Notes: a model not told the origin generated them from the sequence alone. DNA of 37,859 nucleotides from an uncultured Ruminococcus sp. (GCA_902787145.1 CADAEZ010000009.1:1-37859); one strand, 5' to 3'; shown: positions 13,645 through 22,406, numbered from the stretch's first letter. Made by a program: numbers and translations.

Positions 13645-15924
13645 ATGTTTAACAAAAAGCTAAAAATCATCCTGTCGGCTATTCTCGCGGCGACATTGTT
13701 GTCATCCGCAGCAGTTACGGCGCAGGCTGTGACAGATGTGAAGAACAACAGCGTTCTGGCTGAGATTTCCCGACAGTTTCAGGACAAAGACAACTATGCC
13801 TTTGACTACAGGGAGGACGCTTCCGATAAAAAAGCCAAAATACGTACGGGCTCTGTGGGCGGCTCGCAGTATCCCGACTCCTTCGACCTGCGCAACGTAG
13901 ATACCGACGGCGACGGAAAGGGCGACACAAGCTACGTTACCCCTGTGAAGCTACAGAATCCCTTCGGATCTTGCTGGGCTTTCGCGGCTATCGGAGCAGC
14001 AGAGACTTCTGTGCTCGGCAAACCGGAGATCCACAACAACCATTTTAATTCAGAAAATCTGGATTTTTCCGAAAAGCACCTCGCGTGGTTCAACGGCACT
14101 CCGCTCAATGATCCCGATGATCCCCAGAACGGCGAGGGCGGTATATTTGAGGGCAGCGCCAAATCTTCTCAGCGTCTCGATTTGGGCGGAACACCGATTT
14201 ACGCGACCAGTATGTTTTCGTCCGGAATCGGTCCCGTGCTTGAATACGGCAACAATCCCAAGGTTCAGGAGATCTTCGGCGATGTGCTGGAGTATCACGG
14301 AAAGAAAAAGTTAATAGATTATGACGACGACGGTAATCCGTTCTGCTACGCATATGATGACGATTGGTCTATCGACGAGGATTTAAGATTTGTCCAGGCT
14401 TTCCGCCTTAAGGAGACCTATCAGCTTCCGTCTCCGTCAGAGGTTTCGTCGCATTTTAAGGCGAGCGCTATCGGCGCGATGAAAGAGCAGCTTATGAACA
14501 AAAGAGCGCTTGAGATAGGCTTTTGCGCGGACAGCAGCCAGCCCGTTGACGCTGACGGACAGGTTGGGGAAACGATGTATATAAGCGACAAGTGGGCGCA
14601 TTATACCTTTGATAAGGCCGACGCGAACCACGCCGTTATAATAGTGGGCTGGGATGATAATTATCCCAAGGAAAACTTTACCCACAGCTTACCCGATTTT
14701 TACGATGAAAACGGCAATGAGGTTCATTACGACGAGGAAGAGGCCGCCGCGATTACTACTCCTAAACGAGACGGCGCGTGGCTTGTTAAAAACAGTTGGG
14801 GCGCCGGCACCGAGGAATTCCCTAACCGCGGCAGCGGAGACTGGGGAATCCCGGTCGAGAAAAAGGACAAGGACGGCAAGGTTGTTTTGGATAAAGACGG
14901 CAACCCCGTAATGGTAGGCTCCGGATATTTCTGGATTTCCTATGAGGACAAGAGTATCGGCAACGTTGAGTCGCTCGATTTTGACAAGTCAAACAAGAAT
15001 GATTACTACGTGTATCAGTACGATTATATGCCCGTTAACACTACAAATTCCGCGGTTATAGGCGAAAAGGTCAGCACCTCGAACATCTTTACCGCCGAGG
15101 GAAACCTGAGCGTAGGCGAGATCACCTGCCAGACGACTACTCCGAATACATCAGTTCACTATGAACTTTATGTCCTGAACGATAACTTCGCTGACCCGAC
15201 CGACGGTACCAAGCTGTATGAAGCCGACGTAGATTACGCCTGGGGAGGTTTCCACAGACACGACCTCGACAAAAGCGTAATTGTTAAAAAAGGACAGAAG
15301 TTCTCCGTAGTTGTTACCCAGAAAACTTCTGACGATAAATATATCTTTGCCACAAACTTCGGCGTCAGCAAGAACTATGCCACTATAACGGATATGCTCA
15401 ACTACAGCAAGGGCATCATCAACAAGGGCGAGAGTATGTTCTGCGCCAACGGTCAGTGGATAGATATGTCCGGCAAATGGGTTAAGGACCTGATTATGGG
15501 CGATAACAGCTTCTATTTCGAGATGGATAACTTCCCGATAAAGGCCTACGGCGAAGAGGTTGAAATCCCCGCTGAACCCGTAAAACCCGCGTCTCCGGCA
15601 GTATCACAGAAGAAAGCGAATCCCTTAACCGTAACCACCGCCGCAAAAAGCGTAAAGGCAAAGTCGCTAAAGGCTAAAAAGCAGACTGTTAAGCCCATTA
15701 AGGTAAAGAACGCCGAGGGCAGGCTGTCATATAAAATACTAAAGAAGGGTACCTCCGCAAAGCTGTATAAAAAGCTAAAGATTAACTCCAAGGGCGTTAT
15801 TACCCTTAAAAAGTGTAAGCTCAAAAAGGGTACATACAAGGCAGTCGTAAAGGTGTCCGCCGCCGGGAATGATAAGTACAACAGCGGCAAAAAGACAGTT
15901 ACAATAAAGATCAGGATCAAGTAG
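13645..15924 (+). CDS. Secreted papain-family (C1A) cysteine peptidase with lysine-rich C-terminal domain
   Basis: A 759-residue exported protein. The signal peptide covers about residues 1-28 (cut near AQA). The C1 peptidase domain spans about 77-450: oxyanion Q104 and nucleophile C110 in QNPFGSCWAF, H329 in DANHAVIIVGW, and N383 in VKNSWG. A beta-rich lectin-like segment follows (about 455-640), typical of bacterial C1A 'lectin-like' peptidases. The last 101 residues (659-759) form a lysine-rich domain also present in the next gene, probably for attachment to the cell envelope. CCAGGAGG lies before the ATG. It is 11 bp upstream of the LRR gene and shares its terminator, so the two form an operon headed by a long structured leader. 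Confidence 0.9.
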   Translation: MFNKKLKIILSAILAATLLSSAAVTAQAVTDVKNNSVLAEISRQFQDKDNYAFDYREDASDKKAKIRTGSVGGSQYPDSFDLRNVDTDGDGKGDTSYVTPVKLQNPFGSCWAFAAIGAAETSVLGKPEIHNNHFNSENLDFSEKHLAWFNGTPLNDPDDPQNGEGGIFEGSAKSSQRLDLGGTPIYATSMFSSGIGPVLEYGNNPKVQEIFGDVLEYHGKKKLIDYDDDGNPFCYAYDDDWSIDEDLRFVQAFRLKETYQLPSPSEVSSHFKASAIGAMKEQLMNKRALEIGFCADSSQPVDADGQVGETMYISDKWAHYTFDKADANHAVIIVGWDDNYPKENFTHSLPDFYDENGNEVHYDEEEAAAITTPKRDGAWLVKNSWGAGTEEFPNRGSGDWGIPVEKKDKDGKVVLDKDGNPVMVGSGYFWISYEDKSIGNVESLDFDKSNKNDYYVYQYDYMPVNTTNSAVIGEKVSTSNIFTAEGNLSVGEITCQTTTPNTSVHYELYVLNDNFADPTDGTKLYEADVDYAWGGFHRHDLDKSVIVKKGQKFSVVVTQKTSDDKYIFATNFGVSKNYATITDMLNYSKGIINKGESMFCANGQWIDMSGKWVKDLIMGDNSFYFEMDNFPIKAYGEEVEIPAEPVKPASPAVSQKKANPLTVTTAAKSVKAKSLKAKKQTVKPIKVKNAEGRLSYKILKKGTSAKLYKKLKINSKGVITLKKCKLKKGTYKAVVKVSAAGNDKYNSGKKTVTIKIRIK

Positions 15925-15935
15925 GGGAGGCTGTT

Positions 15936-17738
15936 ATGAAAAAAATATTGAGTATTATACTTTCGGCGGTAATTCTTACGAGTGTTTTCGCGGTTATGCC
16001 GCTCACGGCGAGCGCAAGATATATCGACTCCGAGTTAAGACAAAATGACGAATTCGAATACTATGTCTACAATGACGACGGCTATGTTTTTATTGTCGAA
16101 TATCTTGGAAAAAATCCGGAGGTCGTTATCCCCGACAGCATCGACGGATATCCTGTCGAAAAGCTGGGAAGCTTTGTCTTTGAGGGATGTGACTTTGTAA
16201 CAAAGATAACTCTCCCCGATACTATCAATACCGTACAGAAAGACGCCTTCGTCGACACCGCGTTATATAATAACGACGACAACTGGGAGGACGGTTCCCT
16301 GTATATCGACTCTGTCCTGGCCGCTGTAGACGAAGAATACGAGGGAGAGTATAAGGTGCGCGAGGGCACTACCGCAATCGCCGACCTGGCGTTTATCGGC
16401 TGCGACAAGATCACATCGATCACTATCCCCGGTACCGTCAGGTTTATCCCCGAAAAGACATTCTACAGGCTCGAATCGCTCAAGTCCCTGACTCTTGAGG
16501 AGGGCGTAGAGGAAATCTGCGATGATGCATTCGCTAATTGCTCTGAGCTTGTTGATATAAATCTGCCGAAAAGCATTTCCAGAGTAGGATACCAGGTCTT
16601 TTTGGGCACGGAATTCTATAATAATGATTACAACTGGGAAAACGGAGCCCTCTACTACAAGAACATCCTTATGACCGTTGACCCGGAGTGCAGCGGCAAC
16701 TTCACCGTTAAGGACGGCACCACCGTGCTGGCGGATTACTCCTTTGACGAGTGTAATGTCGAAAACATCTATCTTCCGAACGGTATAAAGGTTCTCCCGT
16801 TCGCCTTCACCAACAACTGCCCTTGGATTCAAAGAGTATATCTCGGAAACGACTTAGAGGAGCTTAAGAGCTATTCTCTGTCCGATCCCAGGGAGGTAGT
16901 GCTGCCCGACAGCGTAAAAAAGATTGGCTACCGCGCGTTTTTCCAGAGCAGGATTACGGAGATAAACCTCCCCGAAAACCTTGAGGAAATAGACGTTGAG
17001 GCCTTCCTCAGTTGCAATAAATTAAAGGAAATCTCAATTCCCAAAAATGTAAAGAAAATTGGATACGAGGCATTGGGTTATTATATGTCCGCAATCGACG
17101 ATGAGGGATATGTTACCGATAAGAACGGCAATCTCGTTATCAAGGGATATCCCGACACAATAGCCGAGACCTACGCCGCCGATCACGATATCGAGTTCGT
17201 CGACCTGATTAAAGAAGCCTTAAAGACCGATATAAACGCTATCTCGCTTACACTCGACAAGGAGACTTTCGTATATACCGGCAAGACAATCGAGCCGACT
17301 GTTACCGTAAACGGACTAAAGGGCGAGACCTATACAACGGAGTATCTCAACAATACTGACGCAGGTACCGCCTCGGTAGTGGTGACGATCAAGGGCAGGG
17401 ACGGCTCCATAAGCTCAATCCAAAAGAACTTTACCGTTACAAAGGCGAACAATCCCCTAGCGGTAAAGACGAGCAACAAAAAGGTCAAGTATTCCGCGCT
17501 GAAAAAGAAAAACCTCACCCTCAAACCGCTAAAGGTCAGCGGCAGTCAGGGCAAGCTCACCTACAAAAAGACTTCGGGCAATTCGAAGATAAAGGTTAAT
17601 TCGGCAAACGGAAAGTTTACCCTTAAAAAAGGACTGAAAAAGAAAACCTATACCGTAAAGGTTGTGGTTTCCGCCGCGGGCAACGCTAACTACAACGGCG
17701 CCGCAAAAACGGTTAAGTTAAAGATAAAAGTAAAGTAA
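15936..17738 (+). CDS. BspA-type leucine-rich-repeat surface protein
   Basis: A 600-residue exported protein with a signal peptide (about 1-27, ending TASA). BspA/LRR_5-type repeats occupy about residues 50-400; recognisable units are VVIPDSIDGYPVEKLG, ITIPGTVRFIPEKTF, INLPKSISRVGYQVF and ISIPKNVKKIGYEAL. An Ig-like segment (about 425-500) follows, then the same lysine-rich C-terminal domain (506-600, starting NPLAV and ending KLKIKVK) as the upstream protease. GGGGAGG precedes the ATG. BspA-type proteins usually mediate surface binding to host or other bacteria; that role here is inferred. Two 'NNDxNWExGxLY' segments show internal duplication of a larger unit. Confidence 0.9.
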   Translation: MKKILSIILSAVILTSVFAVMPLTASARYIDSELRQNDEFEYYVYNDDGYVFIVEYLGKNPEVVIPDSIDGYPVEKLGSFVFEGCDFVTKITLPDTINTVQKDAFVDTALYNNDDNWEDGSLYIDSVLAAVDEEYEGEYKVREGTTAIADLAFIGCDKITSITIPGTVRFIPEKTFYRLESLKSLTLEEGVEEICDDAFANCSELVDINLPKSISRVGYQVFLGTEFYNNDYNWENGALYYKNILMTVDPECSGNFTVKDGTTVLADYSFDECNVENIYLPNGIKVLPFAFTNNCPWIQRVYLGNDLEELKSYSLSDPREVVLPDSVKKIGYRAFFQSRITEINLPENLEEIDVEAFLSCNKLKEISIPKNVKKIGYEALGYYMSAIDDEGYVTDKNGNLVIKGYPDTIAETYAADHDIEFVDLIKEALKTDINAISLTLDKETFVYTGKTIEPTVTVNGLKGETYTTEYLNNTDAGTASVVVTIKGRDGSISSIQKNFTVTKANNPLAVKTSNKKVKYSALKKKNLTLKPLKVSGSQGKLTYKKTSGNSKIKVNSANGKFTLKKGLKKKTYTVKVVVSAAGNANYNGAAKTVKLKIKVK

Positions 17739-17746
17739 ACATATCA

Positions 17747-17784
17747 AAGGATCTCCTTATGACCAAGGGGATCCTTCTTTTTTC
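17747..17784 (+). terminator. Terminator of the protease-LRR operon
   Basis: A 12-bp stem, AAGGATCTCCTT with AAGGGGATCCTT (one G-T pair), loop ATGACC, then CTTTTTT. Confidence 0.9.
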
Positions 17785-17818
17785 GATTATATTAACTTTC
17801 AGCCGCGCGATTAATTAT

Positions 17819-17847
17819 TTGCTATATTTTGCAGGATATGTTATAGT
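17819..17847 (+). promoter_or_regulatory. Promoter of the dockerin phosphoesterase gene
   Basis: TTGCTA (17819-17824), 17 bp, TATAGT (17842-17847), with TG one base before the -10. The leader is only about 15 nt to the ATG at 17869. Confidence 0.75.
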
Positions 17848-17868
17848 GTGTTCATAGGAGTGATGTGT

Positions 17869-20502
17869 ATGAAAATTATTATGGCCGAAAAGACTGTAAT
17901 ATCTATACTTTTAACAGTCGTTTTAGTTTTATGCGGTACGTTTAGTCTTAGAGTAAACGCCGCTAAGGAAACTGAGATATCATATCAGTTTATGGGGGAT
18001 GACAGCCAAAAGGCAGGCTATGCCGAAGGCAAAATCACCCTTTACGCCGGCTCGGACGGAAACTATAGCCTGTACTGGGCAAATAAAAACGGCAAGCTGA
18101 GCGGATATTCTTCGATAACTTCAAAGAAGCTCTCCGCCGGCGAAAGCGTAAAATTCTCTTTCGGATATCATACCGCGATCCCGTACGGCGCGACAAAGAT
18201 AATCGCGCTCAATAACAGCACAAAGGCTGCGGAGTACAATCTGCCCGATCACAAGATTCTTAACACAGGCAAGCCGCTTTACACATTTAATTCATATTCG
18301 GATATTCATATTGATACAGAAGGCTACTACAAGCAGTCGGCAAAGCGTTGGACCGAAGCGCTTAAATTCGGGGTAAAGAAAAATACCGATTTTATAGTAA
18401 CCTCCGGCGATACTGTTACCAACGCCCTGGGACCGGACAGCGAGTGGGAGCTTTATGAAAGGCTGTTGGCGGAATCGGATTACGTTAACCCTGTATGGGA
18501 ATCCGACGGCAACCACGATATGCGCTACGAAGTCTCAGGCGGACTAAAGTCCTTTATAAAAGCTACGGGTACCGACAATACTACCGCCGATTTTGACAAA
18601 AAGAAGCCATACTTTTATATCAAAGAAAAGAACTCAGGCGATTTGTTTATATTTATGGCTCACGAAACAGACCACAAAACAGCCGATTACGACCAGTTCT
18701 CGAAGGCGCAGATGTCGTGGGTCGAAAATCTTGTTGAAAAATATTACGGAACAGGAATCAATATTTATATTATCCAGCATTCTCCGATAGACGGCTTCGG
18801 AGCCGGCGACAGAATGTCAAATCCGTATTATAAAGCGTTGTTAAACCCAAATTTCAGCTCTACAGCCAGGTTTAAATCCTTGCTCAAAAAGTACCGCGGA
18901 CTCGTATTCCTCTCCGGACATACCCACGAGGATTTTTCTATGGGATACAACTACTCCAACGAGAATAACGAAGCGTGCCATATGCTGCACAATCCATCCG
19001 TAGCCGGTACAACCTTGGGTAAGTCGGACGGAACGCTCGAATATAATGACGGAAATGGCGAAAACTCACAGGGTTATTATGTTGAGGTGTTTGATAAAGA
19101 GATTATTTTCTACGGAGCGAATCTTTCGGACGGACAGATTTATCCCCGGTACTCTTATATTATGGAGGGCGCCCGTTCTATTGGTTCGGATGAGGACGAG
19201 ACTCAGCCGACCTCGTCTGCTACCGAAGCTACCGAAAGCAGTGAAGCCGTAACCGAGAGTACCTCCGAAACTGCCGAGAGCACCTCCGAAACTGCCGGGA
19301 GCACCTCCGCGACAGAAACTACCGAGACAGAAACTACCGAGACCGAAACAATCACGGATACTGTTCCCGAAACCACAGAGCCCGAATATAAAACCGGCGA
19401 TGTTAATATGGACGACAGTATCAACGTAAAGGACGCCACACTGGTGCAGAAGGCTATCGCGAAAATGCTCAGCCTGAGCGAAAAGCAGGAAAAGCTTGCC
19501 GACACCGATTTTAACAACTCGGTAAACATCAAGGACGCTACTCTGATACAAAAATACGCCGCTAAGATCATAGATTCCTTTGCTGTGAAAAGCTCCAAGA
19601 AATCCGCGATACGTACAGGCGACGGCGGATTCACGGCAGAAATCACAAAGGCGATGAAGGTTCTTACATCCTATTATCCGCTGGCCTCCTACGACCGGTA
19701 TCAGGAACTGAAAAAGTTATATTACCAATACAAGGATAAATCGTCCGTCGGGGATGAGAGCGCTGTGATCGCCGAGTTTGAGAACAAAATATCTGTGGTT
19801 ACGGGGATCGCCGAACAAATCGGCCTGCCGAAGATATACCTGATAGGCGATACGTATTATTTTGAGAATACTCACAACTGGAGCGAGGTATACGCTTACG
19901 CTTGGAAGGGTTCGTCCAATAACGCGTCCTGGCCGGGAGCAAAGCTCAAAAAAGTCGGAACCAACGCCGGACACGATGTGTACAAAATCAAGTTTGATTC
20001 CGAAGCGCAGTACAACTGCATTATTTTCAACGGCGGCAAGGATCAGCCGCAGACGGTCAATATCTCGCTGGAAAAATACAAAGGAAACTGCTTCTATCTT
20101 GACGGAACATCCTCGGACGGAAAGCATAAGGTCGGCAGCTTTACGTACAAGTCGTCGGCTGAGGACGGTTTTGCGCTCTACTACTATACCGCCAACCATC
20201 CCTGGGGCTATGAAAAAGAAAGCTTTTTCAGCAAAAACGACGACGGCAGCTATACTTACGAGTATACTTCACCCGACAGCAACAGTCTCAGCTTTATCGT
20301 ATATAATACGAAAACCAAAAAGTTTAACTGCGTTGGCGCCAGTACGCCGTTTACCTATACTCTGAACGCCGAAAGCCTGTATAACCTGAGCGAGAGCTCG
20401 ACGCAGGGAAAGAGCATTACCGCAAACGGTCTCAGCGCAGGAGCGGTGCTGAGGCTGACATATAAACCCGACAACAACACTCTCAGCGTTTTGTGTAAAT
20501 AA
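17869..20502 (+). CDS. Secreted metallophosphoesterase with dockerin and starch-binding-type modules
   Basis: An 877-residue multidomain exported protein. The start at 17869 follows AGGAG at nine bases; a GTG at 17848 would overlap the promoter. Order: signal peptide (about 1-31); a beta domain; a calcineurin-like phosphoesterase (about 138-430) with SDIHID (D145, H147), GD at 180-181, GNHD (214-217), QHSP (H304) and GHTHED (350-355); a Thr/Ser/Glu-rich linker (440-508); and a type I dockerin (509-571) with two calcium loops (GDVNMDDSINVKDATLVQK and DTDFNNSVNIKDATLIQK). A helical spacer follows, then a CBM26-like module (about 654-765: YYFENTHNWSEVYAYAW, WPGAKL) and a second beta module (about 766-877). 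The dockerin suggests docking to a cohesin scaffold, as in Ruminococcus cellulosomes or amylosomes. Confidence 0.88.
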   Translation: MKIIMAEKTVISILLTVVLVLCGTFSLRVNAAKETEISYQFMGDDSQKAGYAEGKITLYAGSDGNYSLYWANKNGKLSGYSSITSKKLSAGESVKFSFGYHTAIPYGATKIIALNNSTKAAEYNLPDHKILNTGKPLYTFNSYSDIHIDTEGYYKQSAKRWTEALKFGVKKNTDFIVTSGDTVTNALGPDSEWELYERLLAESDYVNPVWESDGNHDMRYEVSGGLKSFIKATGTDNTTADFDKKKPYFYIKEKNSGDLFIFMAHETDHKTADYDQFSKAQMSWVENLVEKYYGTGINIYIIQHSPIDGFGAGDRMSNPYYKALLNPNFSSTARFKSLLKKYRGLVFLSGHTHEDFSMGYNYSNENNEACHMLHNPSVAGTTLGKSDGTLEYNDGNGENSQGYYVEVFDKEIIFYGANLSDGQIYPRYSYIMEGARSIGSDEDETQPTSSATEATESSEAVTESTSETAESTSETAGSTSATETTETETTETETITDTVPETTEPEYKTGDVNMDDSINVKDATLVQKAIAKMLSLSEKQEKLADTDFNNSVNIKDATLIQKYAAKIIDSFAVKSSKKSAIRTGDGGFTAEITKAMKVLTSYYPLASYDRYQELKKLYYQYKDKSSVGDESAVIAEFENKISVVTGIAEQIGLPKIYLIGDTYYFENTHNWSEVYAYAWKGSSNNASWPGAKLKKVGTNAGHDVYKIKFDSEAQYNCIIFNGGKDQPQTVNISLEKYKGNCFYLDGTSSDGKHKVGSFTYKSSAEDGFALYYYTANHPWGYEKESFFSKNDDGSYTYEYTSPDSNSLSFIVYNTKTKKFNCVGASTPFTYTLNAESLYNLSESSTQGKSITANGLSAGAVLRLTYKPDNNTLSVLCK

Positions 20503-20590
20503 ACAATGATGAAAGCCGGTGATGTTTATCGGCTGTTCCGGAGCATCGGAAGGCTTGTTGAGCGTTTAGTCAGCGAATCGAAAAGAGAAA

Positions 20591-20619
20591 ATCCCCTGTG
20601 GCTGTTGCCACAGGGGATG
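20591..20619. other. Strong hairpin after the phosphoesterase gene
   Basis: ATCCCCTGTGG-CTGTTG-CCACAGGGGAT, an 11-bp perfect stem about 90 bp after the stop codon. No T run follows on the plus strand; TTTT follows on the minus strand. Confidence 0.55.
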
Positions 20620-20624
20620 CCAGC

Positions 20625-20826
20625 TTGTCGAAAAACTAATTTATAGAAGTAGTTCGGATTAAGCGTTGTAGGGACAGCCCTCTGTGGCTGTCCGCTCTTT
20701 TCTGCTATAGCTCCATTAGAGTTATAGGCACAGCCCCTACATTAATGAGCAATATCGGATAGGAACGGGATGGCACGGAGGCCATCCCCTACAAATGTAA
20801 CATAAACCAAACTACTTTTTCGACAA
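20625..20826. repeat. Family C element, about 200 bp with terminal inverted repeats
   Basis: The left end is TTGTCGAAAAACTA; the right end is the complement of TTGTCGAAAAAGTAG. Three hairpins lie inside: GGACAGCC/GGCTGTCC (20672-20693), CTATAGCTC/GAGTTATAG (20705-20727) and GGGATGGC/GCCATCCC (20767-20788). TGTAGGG and CCCCTACA flank the hairpins in inverted orientation. It has no coding content and resembles a non-autonomous element. Confidence 0.65.
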
Positions 20827-20857
20827 ACAGAAATTGTCCCACCGGGACAATTTCTTA

Positions 20858-20970
20858 ACGCTCGGCTTCAAGAGGCCGCTTTACTTCAACTATTCAGAAT
20901 ATAAAAAAGAGGCATCCTGACGGATACCTTATTTTTATGGTCCGAGTGACTGGAGTCGAACCAGCGGCCT
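20858..20970. repeat. 113-bp direct repeat carrying a tRNA-Pro 3' fragment, copy 1
   Basis: Identical but for one base (20930 versus 21158) to 21086-21198. It contains the last 33 bases of tRNA-Pro (20938-20970, minus sense) plus the tRNA terminator hairpin (20903-20930). Each copy is preceded by an unrelated perfect hairpin (AAATTGTCCC-ACC-GGGACAATTT at 20831-20853; AAAAATGCTCC-CCC-GGAGCATTTTT near 21048-21072). Confidence 0.9.
20938..20970 (-). pseudogene. Truncated tRNA-Pro copy (3' T-arm and acceptor end only)
   Basis: The complement gives the T arm, the 3' acceptor strand and ACCA, identical to the intact gene, but the D arm and anticodon arm are replaced by unrelated sequence from 20971. 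It cannot fold into a tRNA. Confidence 0.85.
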
Positions 20971-21085
20971 TATTCTTCTATGTGAAGCGATACATCTCGT
21001 ATGTTGCGGTGTGTATTATAGATTAGATTCATCAACGCTCCTTCGCTAAAAATGCTCCCCCGGAGCATTTTTCCGACTTTGTCGG

Positions 21086-21198
21086 ACGCTCGGCTTCAAG
21101 AGGCCGCTTTACTTCAACTATTCAGAATATAAAAAAGAGGCATCCTGACGGATACCTCATTTTTATGGTCCGAGTGACTGGAGTCGAACCAGCGGCCT
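21086..21198. repeat. 113-bp direct repeat, copy 2 (overlaps the intact tRNA-Pro)
   Basis: Matches 20858-20970 at an offset of exactly 228 bp. It covers the 3' third of the functional tRNA gene and its terminator. Confidence 0.9.
21131..21158 (-). terminator. Terminator of tRNA-Pro
   Basis: Minus-strand stem GAGGTATCC-GTCA-GGATGCCTC followed by six T, starting seven bases after the tRNA CCA. Confidence 0.88.
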
Positions 21199-21242
21199 CT
21201 TGAACCCCATTCAAGCGCGCTACCAAACTGCGCCACACCCGG
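21166..21242 (-). tRNA. tRNA-Pro (anticodon GGG)
   Basis: A 77-nt gene on the minus strand with encoded CCA. Acceptor CCGGGTG pairs with CACTCGG (one G-T pair); D arm GCGC/GCGC with loop AGTTTGGTA; anticodon stem CTTGA/TCAAG around loop ATGGGGT, where T33 is followed by GGG; T arm GCTGG-TTCGACT-CCAGT. It reads CCC (and CCT by wobble) proline codons. Its 3' end lies in a duplicated 113-bp segment. Confidence 0.93.
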
Positions 21243-21371
21243 TAATTATTCAACTCGATTATTATAACACATATTTTTTAATATGGCAAGTGGTAAATTG
21301 AAATTTTTTATTTGCGCCGGAATATTATTTTGCTAAATAAGAAAAAATTAGCGAAAAAACTATATTTGGGG

Positions 21372-21400
21372 TTGCATTTTACTATATCTTGTGGTATAAT
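21372..21400 (+). promoter_or_regulatory. nrdR promoter with probable NrdR box
   Basis: TTGCAT (21372-21377), 17 bp, TATAAT (21395-21400), with TG one base before the -10. Between the hexamers, ACTATATCTTGTG (21381-21393) matches 12 of 13 positions of the core of the NrdR box consensus ACACTATATATTGTGT, suggesting that NrdR represses its own gene. Confidence 0.65.
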
Positions 21401-21433
21401 GCGAAATAAGAATTAAAGTATTGAGGTGTCATT

Positions 21434-21889
21434 ATGAAATGTCCTTTTTGTTCATATACTGAGTCCAAGGTTATTGACTCGCGTTCGGCTGACGACAGCG
21501 AGCGAATCCGACGCAGGCGAGAGTGCCTCAAGTGCGGCAAGCGATTCACTACTCACGAAATTATCGAGACAGTTCCGGTTATCGTCGTTAAGCGCGACAA
21601 AAGCCGCGAGAGCTTTGACCGTAATAAGCTGACTAACGGACTTGTCCGCGCGTGCGAGAAACGTCCGGTTTCCATCGACCAGATTGACGGTATTGTTAAC
21701 AATATCGAGAGCAAGGTTCAGGCTAGCCTCGACCGCGAGATTACAACTCAGCAGATAGGCGAGATGGCTATGGAGGAGCTCAAGGATATCGACGAAGTAA
21801 GCTATGTTCGCTTTGCCTCCGTTTATCGTTCGTTTAAGGACATCGAAACCTTTATGGAGGAGCTCAACAAACTCTTGAAGGAGAAATAA
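21434..21889 (+). CDS. nrdR: Transcriptional repressor NrdR
   Basis: A 151-residue ATP/dATP-sensing repressor of ribonucleotide reductase genes. The zinc ribbon uses C3, C6, C31 and C34 ([14 protein letters not shown]), followed by the DNA-binding RIRRRREC segment. The ATP-cone domain covers about residues 48-138 ([29 protein letters not shown]). The length is typical. GAGGTGTC precedes the ATG. No nrd operon is in the window, so targets must lie elsewhere, but a box-like operator sits in its own promoter. It converges with rnhA across a shared terminator. Confidence 0.96.
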   Translation: MKCPFCSYTESKVIDSRSADDSERIRRRRECLKCGKRFTTHEIIETVPVIVVKRDKSRESFDRNKLTNGLVRACEKRPVSIDQIDGIVNNIESKVQASLDREITTQQIGEMAMEELKDIDEVSYVRFASVYRSFKDIETFMEELNKLLKEK

Positions 21890-21908
21890 TATTCTAATAT
21901 AGAATTAA

Positions 21909-21934
21909 AAGCGTGCTTCGGCACGCTTATTTTG
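21909..21934. terminator. Bidirectional terminator between nrdR and rnhA
   Basis: AAGCGTGC-TTCG-GCACGCTT with a T-rich tail on the plus strand (ATTTTG) and TTTTAATT on the minus strand. Confidence 0.85.
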
Positions 21935-21968
21935 TTGTGCATAAACGTGCGATGAGTAGCGAAAAGCG

Positions 21969-22406
21969 TTACATAAACTTCTCCGCTTCGGCGACGGCTA
22001 ATCTGTCGCAGCGTTCATTTTCAGGATGTCCGGCGTGGCCTTTTACCCAGACTATTTCGACCTTATGGATGTCGCACAGGGCGAGAAGCCTCTCCCAAAG
22101 TTCGGGATTGAGGGCTTTTTCTTTTTTATTGCGCATCCAGTTGTTGGACTGCCATTTTTTTGCCCAGCCGAGTTTTATCGCGTTTGCCACGTACTGGCTG
22201 TCGGTGCACAAAGTAACCTCGCAAGGCTCCTTCAGCATTTCCAGCGCCTTTATTACCGCCGTGAGTTCCATACGGTTATTTGTGGTTTGGGCTTCTCCGC
22301 CTGAGATTTCTTTTTCAACTCCGTTGTATCTGAGTACGGATCCCCATCCGCCGGGACCGGGATTGCCTTTGCAAGCGCCGTCAGTGAAGATTTCAACTTT
22401 TTTCAT
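21969..22406 (-). CDS. rnhA: Ribonuclease HI
   Basis: A 145-residue enzyme that cuts RNA in RNA-DNA hybrids. Catalytic residues are D9 ([14 protein letters not shown]), E47 (NNRMELTA), D69 (TDSQYV) and D134, with H124 in [14 protein letters not shown]. The basic helix ([13 protein letters not shown]) for hybrid binding is present, so this is the bacterial HI type. The ATG at 22406 is chosen over a GTG nine bases upstream because AGGTGA lies at the right distance. It has its own terminator shared with nrdR. Confidence 0.95.
   Translation of the reverse strand: MKKVEIFTDGACKGNPGPGGWGSVLRYNGVEKEISGGEAQTTNNRMELTAVIKALEMLKEPCEVTLCTDSQYVANAIKLGWAKKWQSNNWMRNKKEKALNPELWERLLALCDIHKVEIVWVKGHAGHPENERCDRLAVAEAEKFM

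Noticed and set aside
20858..21242. Integrated prophage or genomic island at tRNA-Pro
   Set aside because: The repeats are only 228 bp apart and no integrase, recombinase or phage gene lies between or near them; only a scar can be argued.
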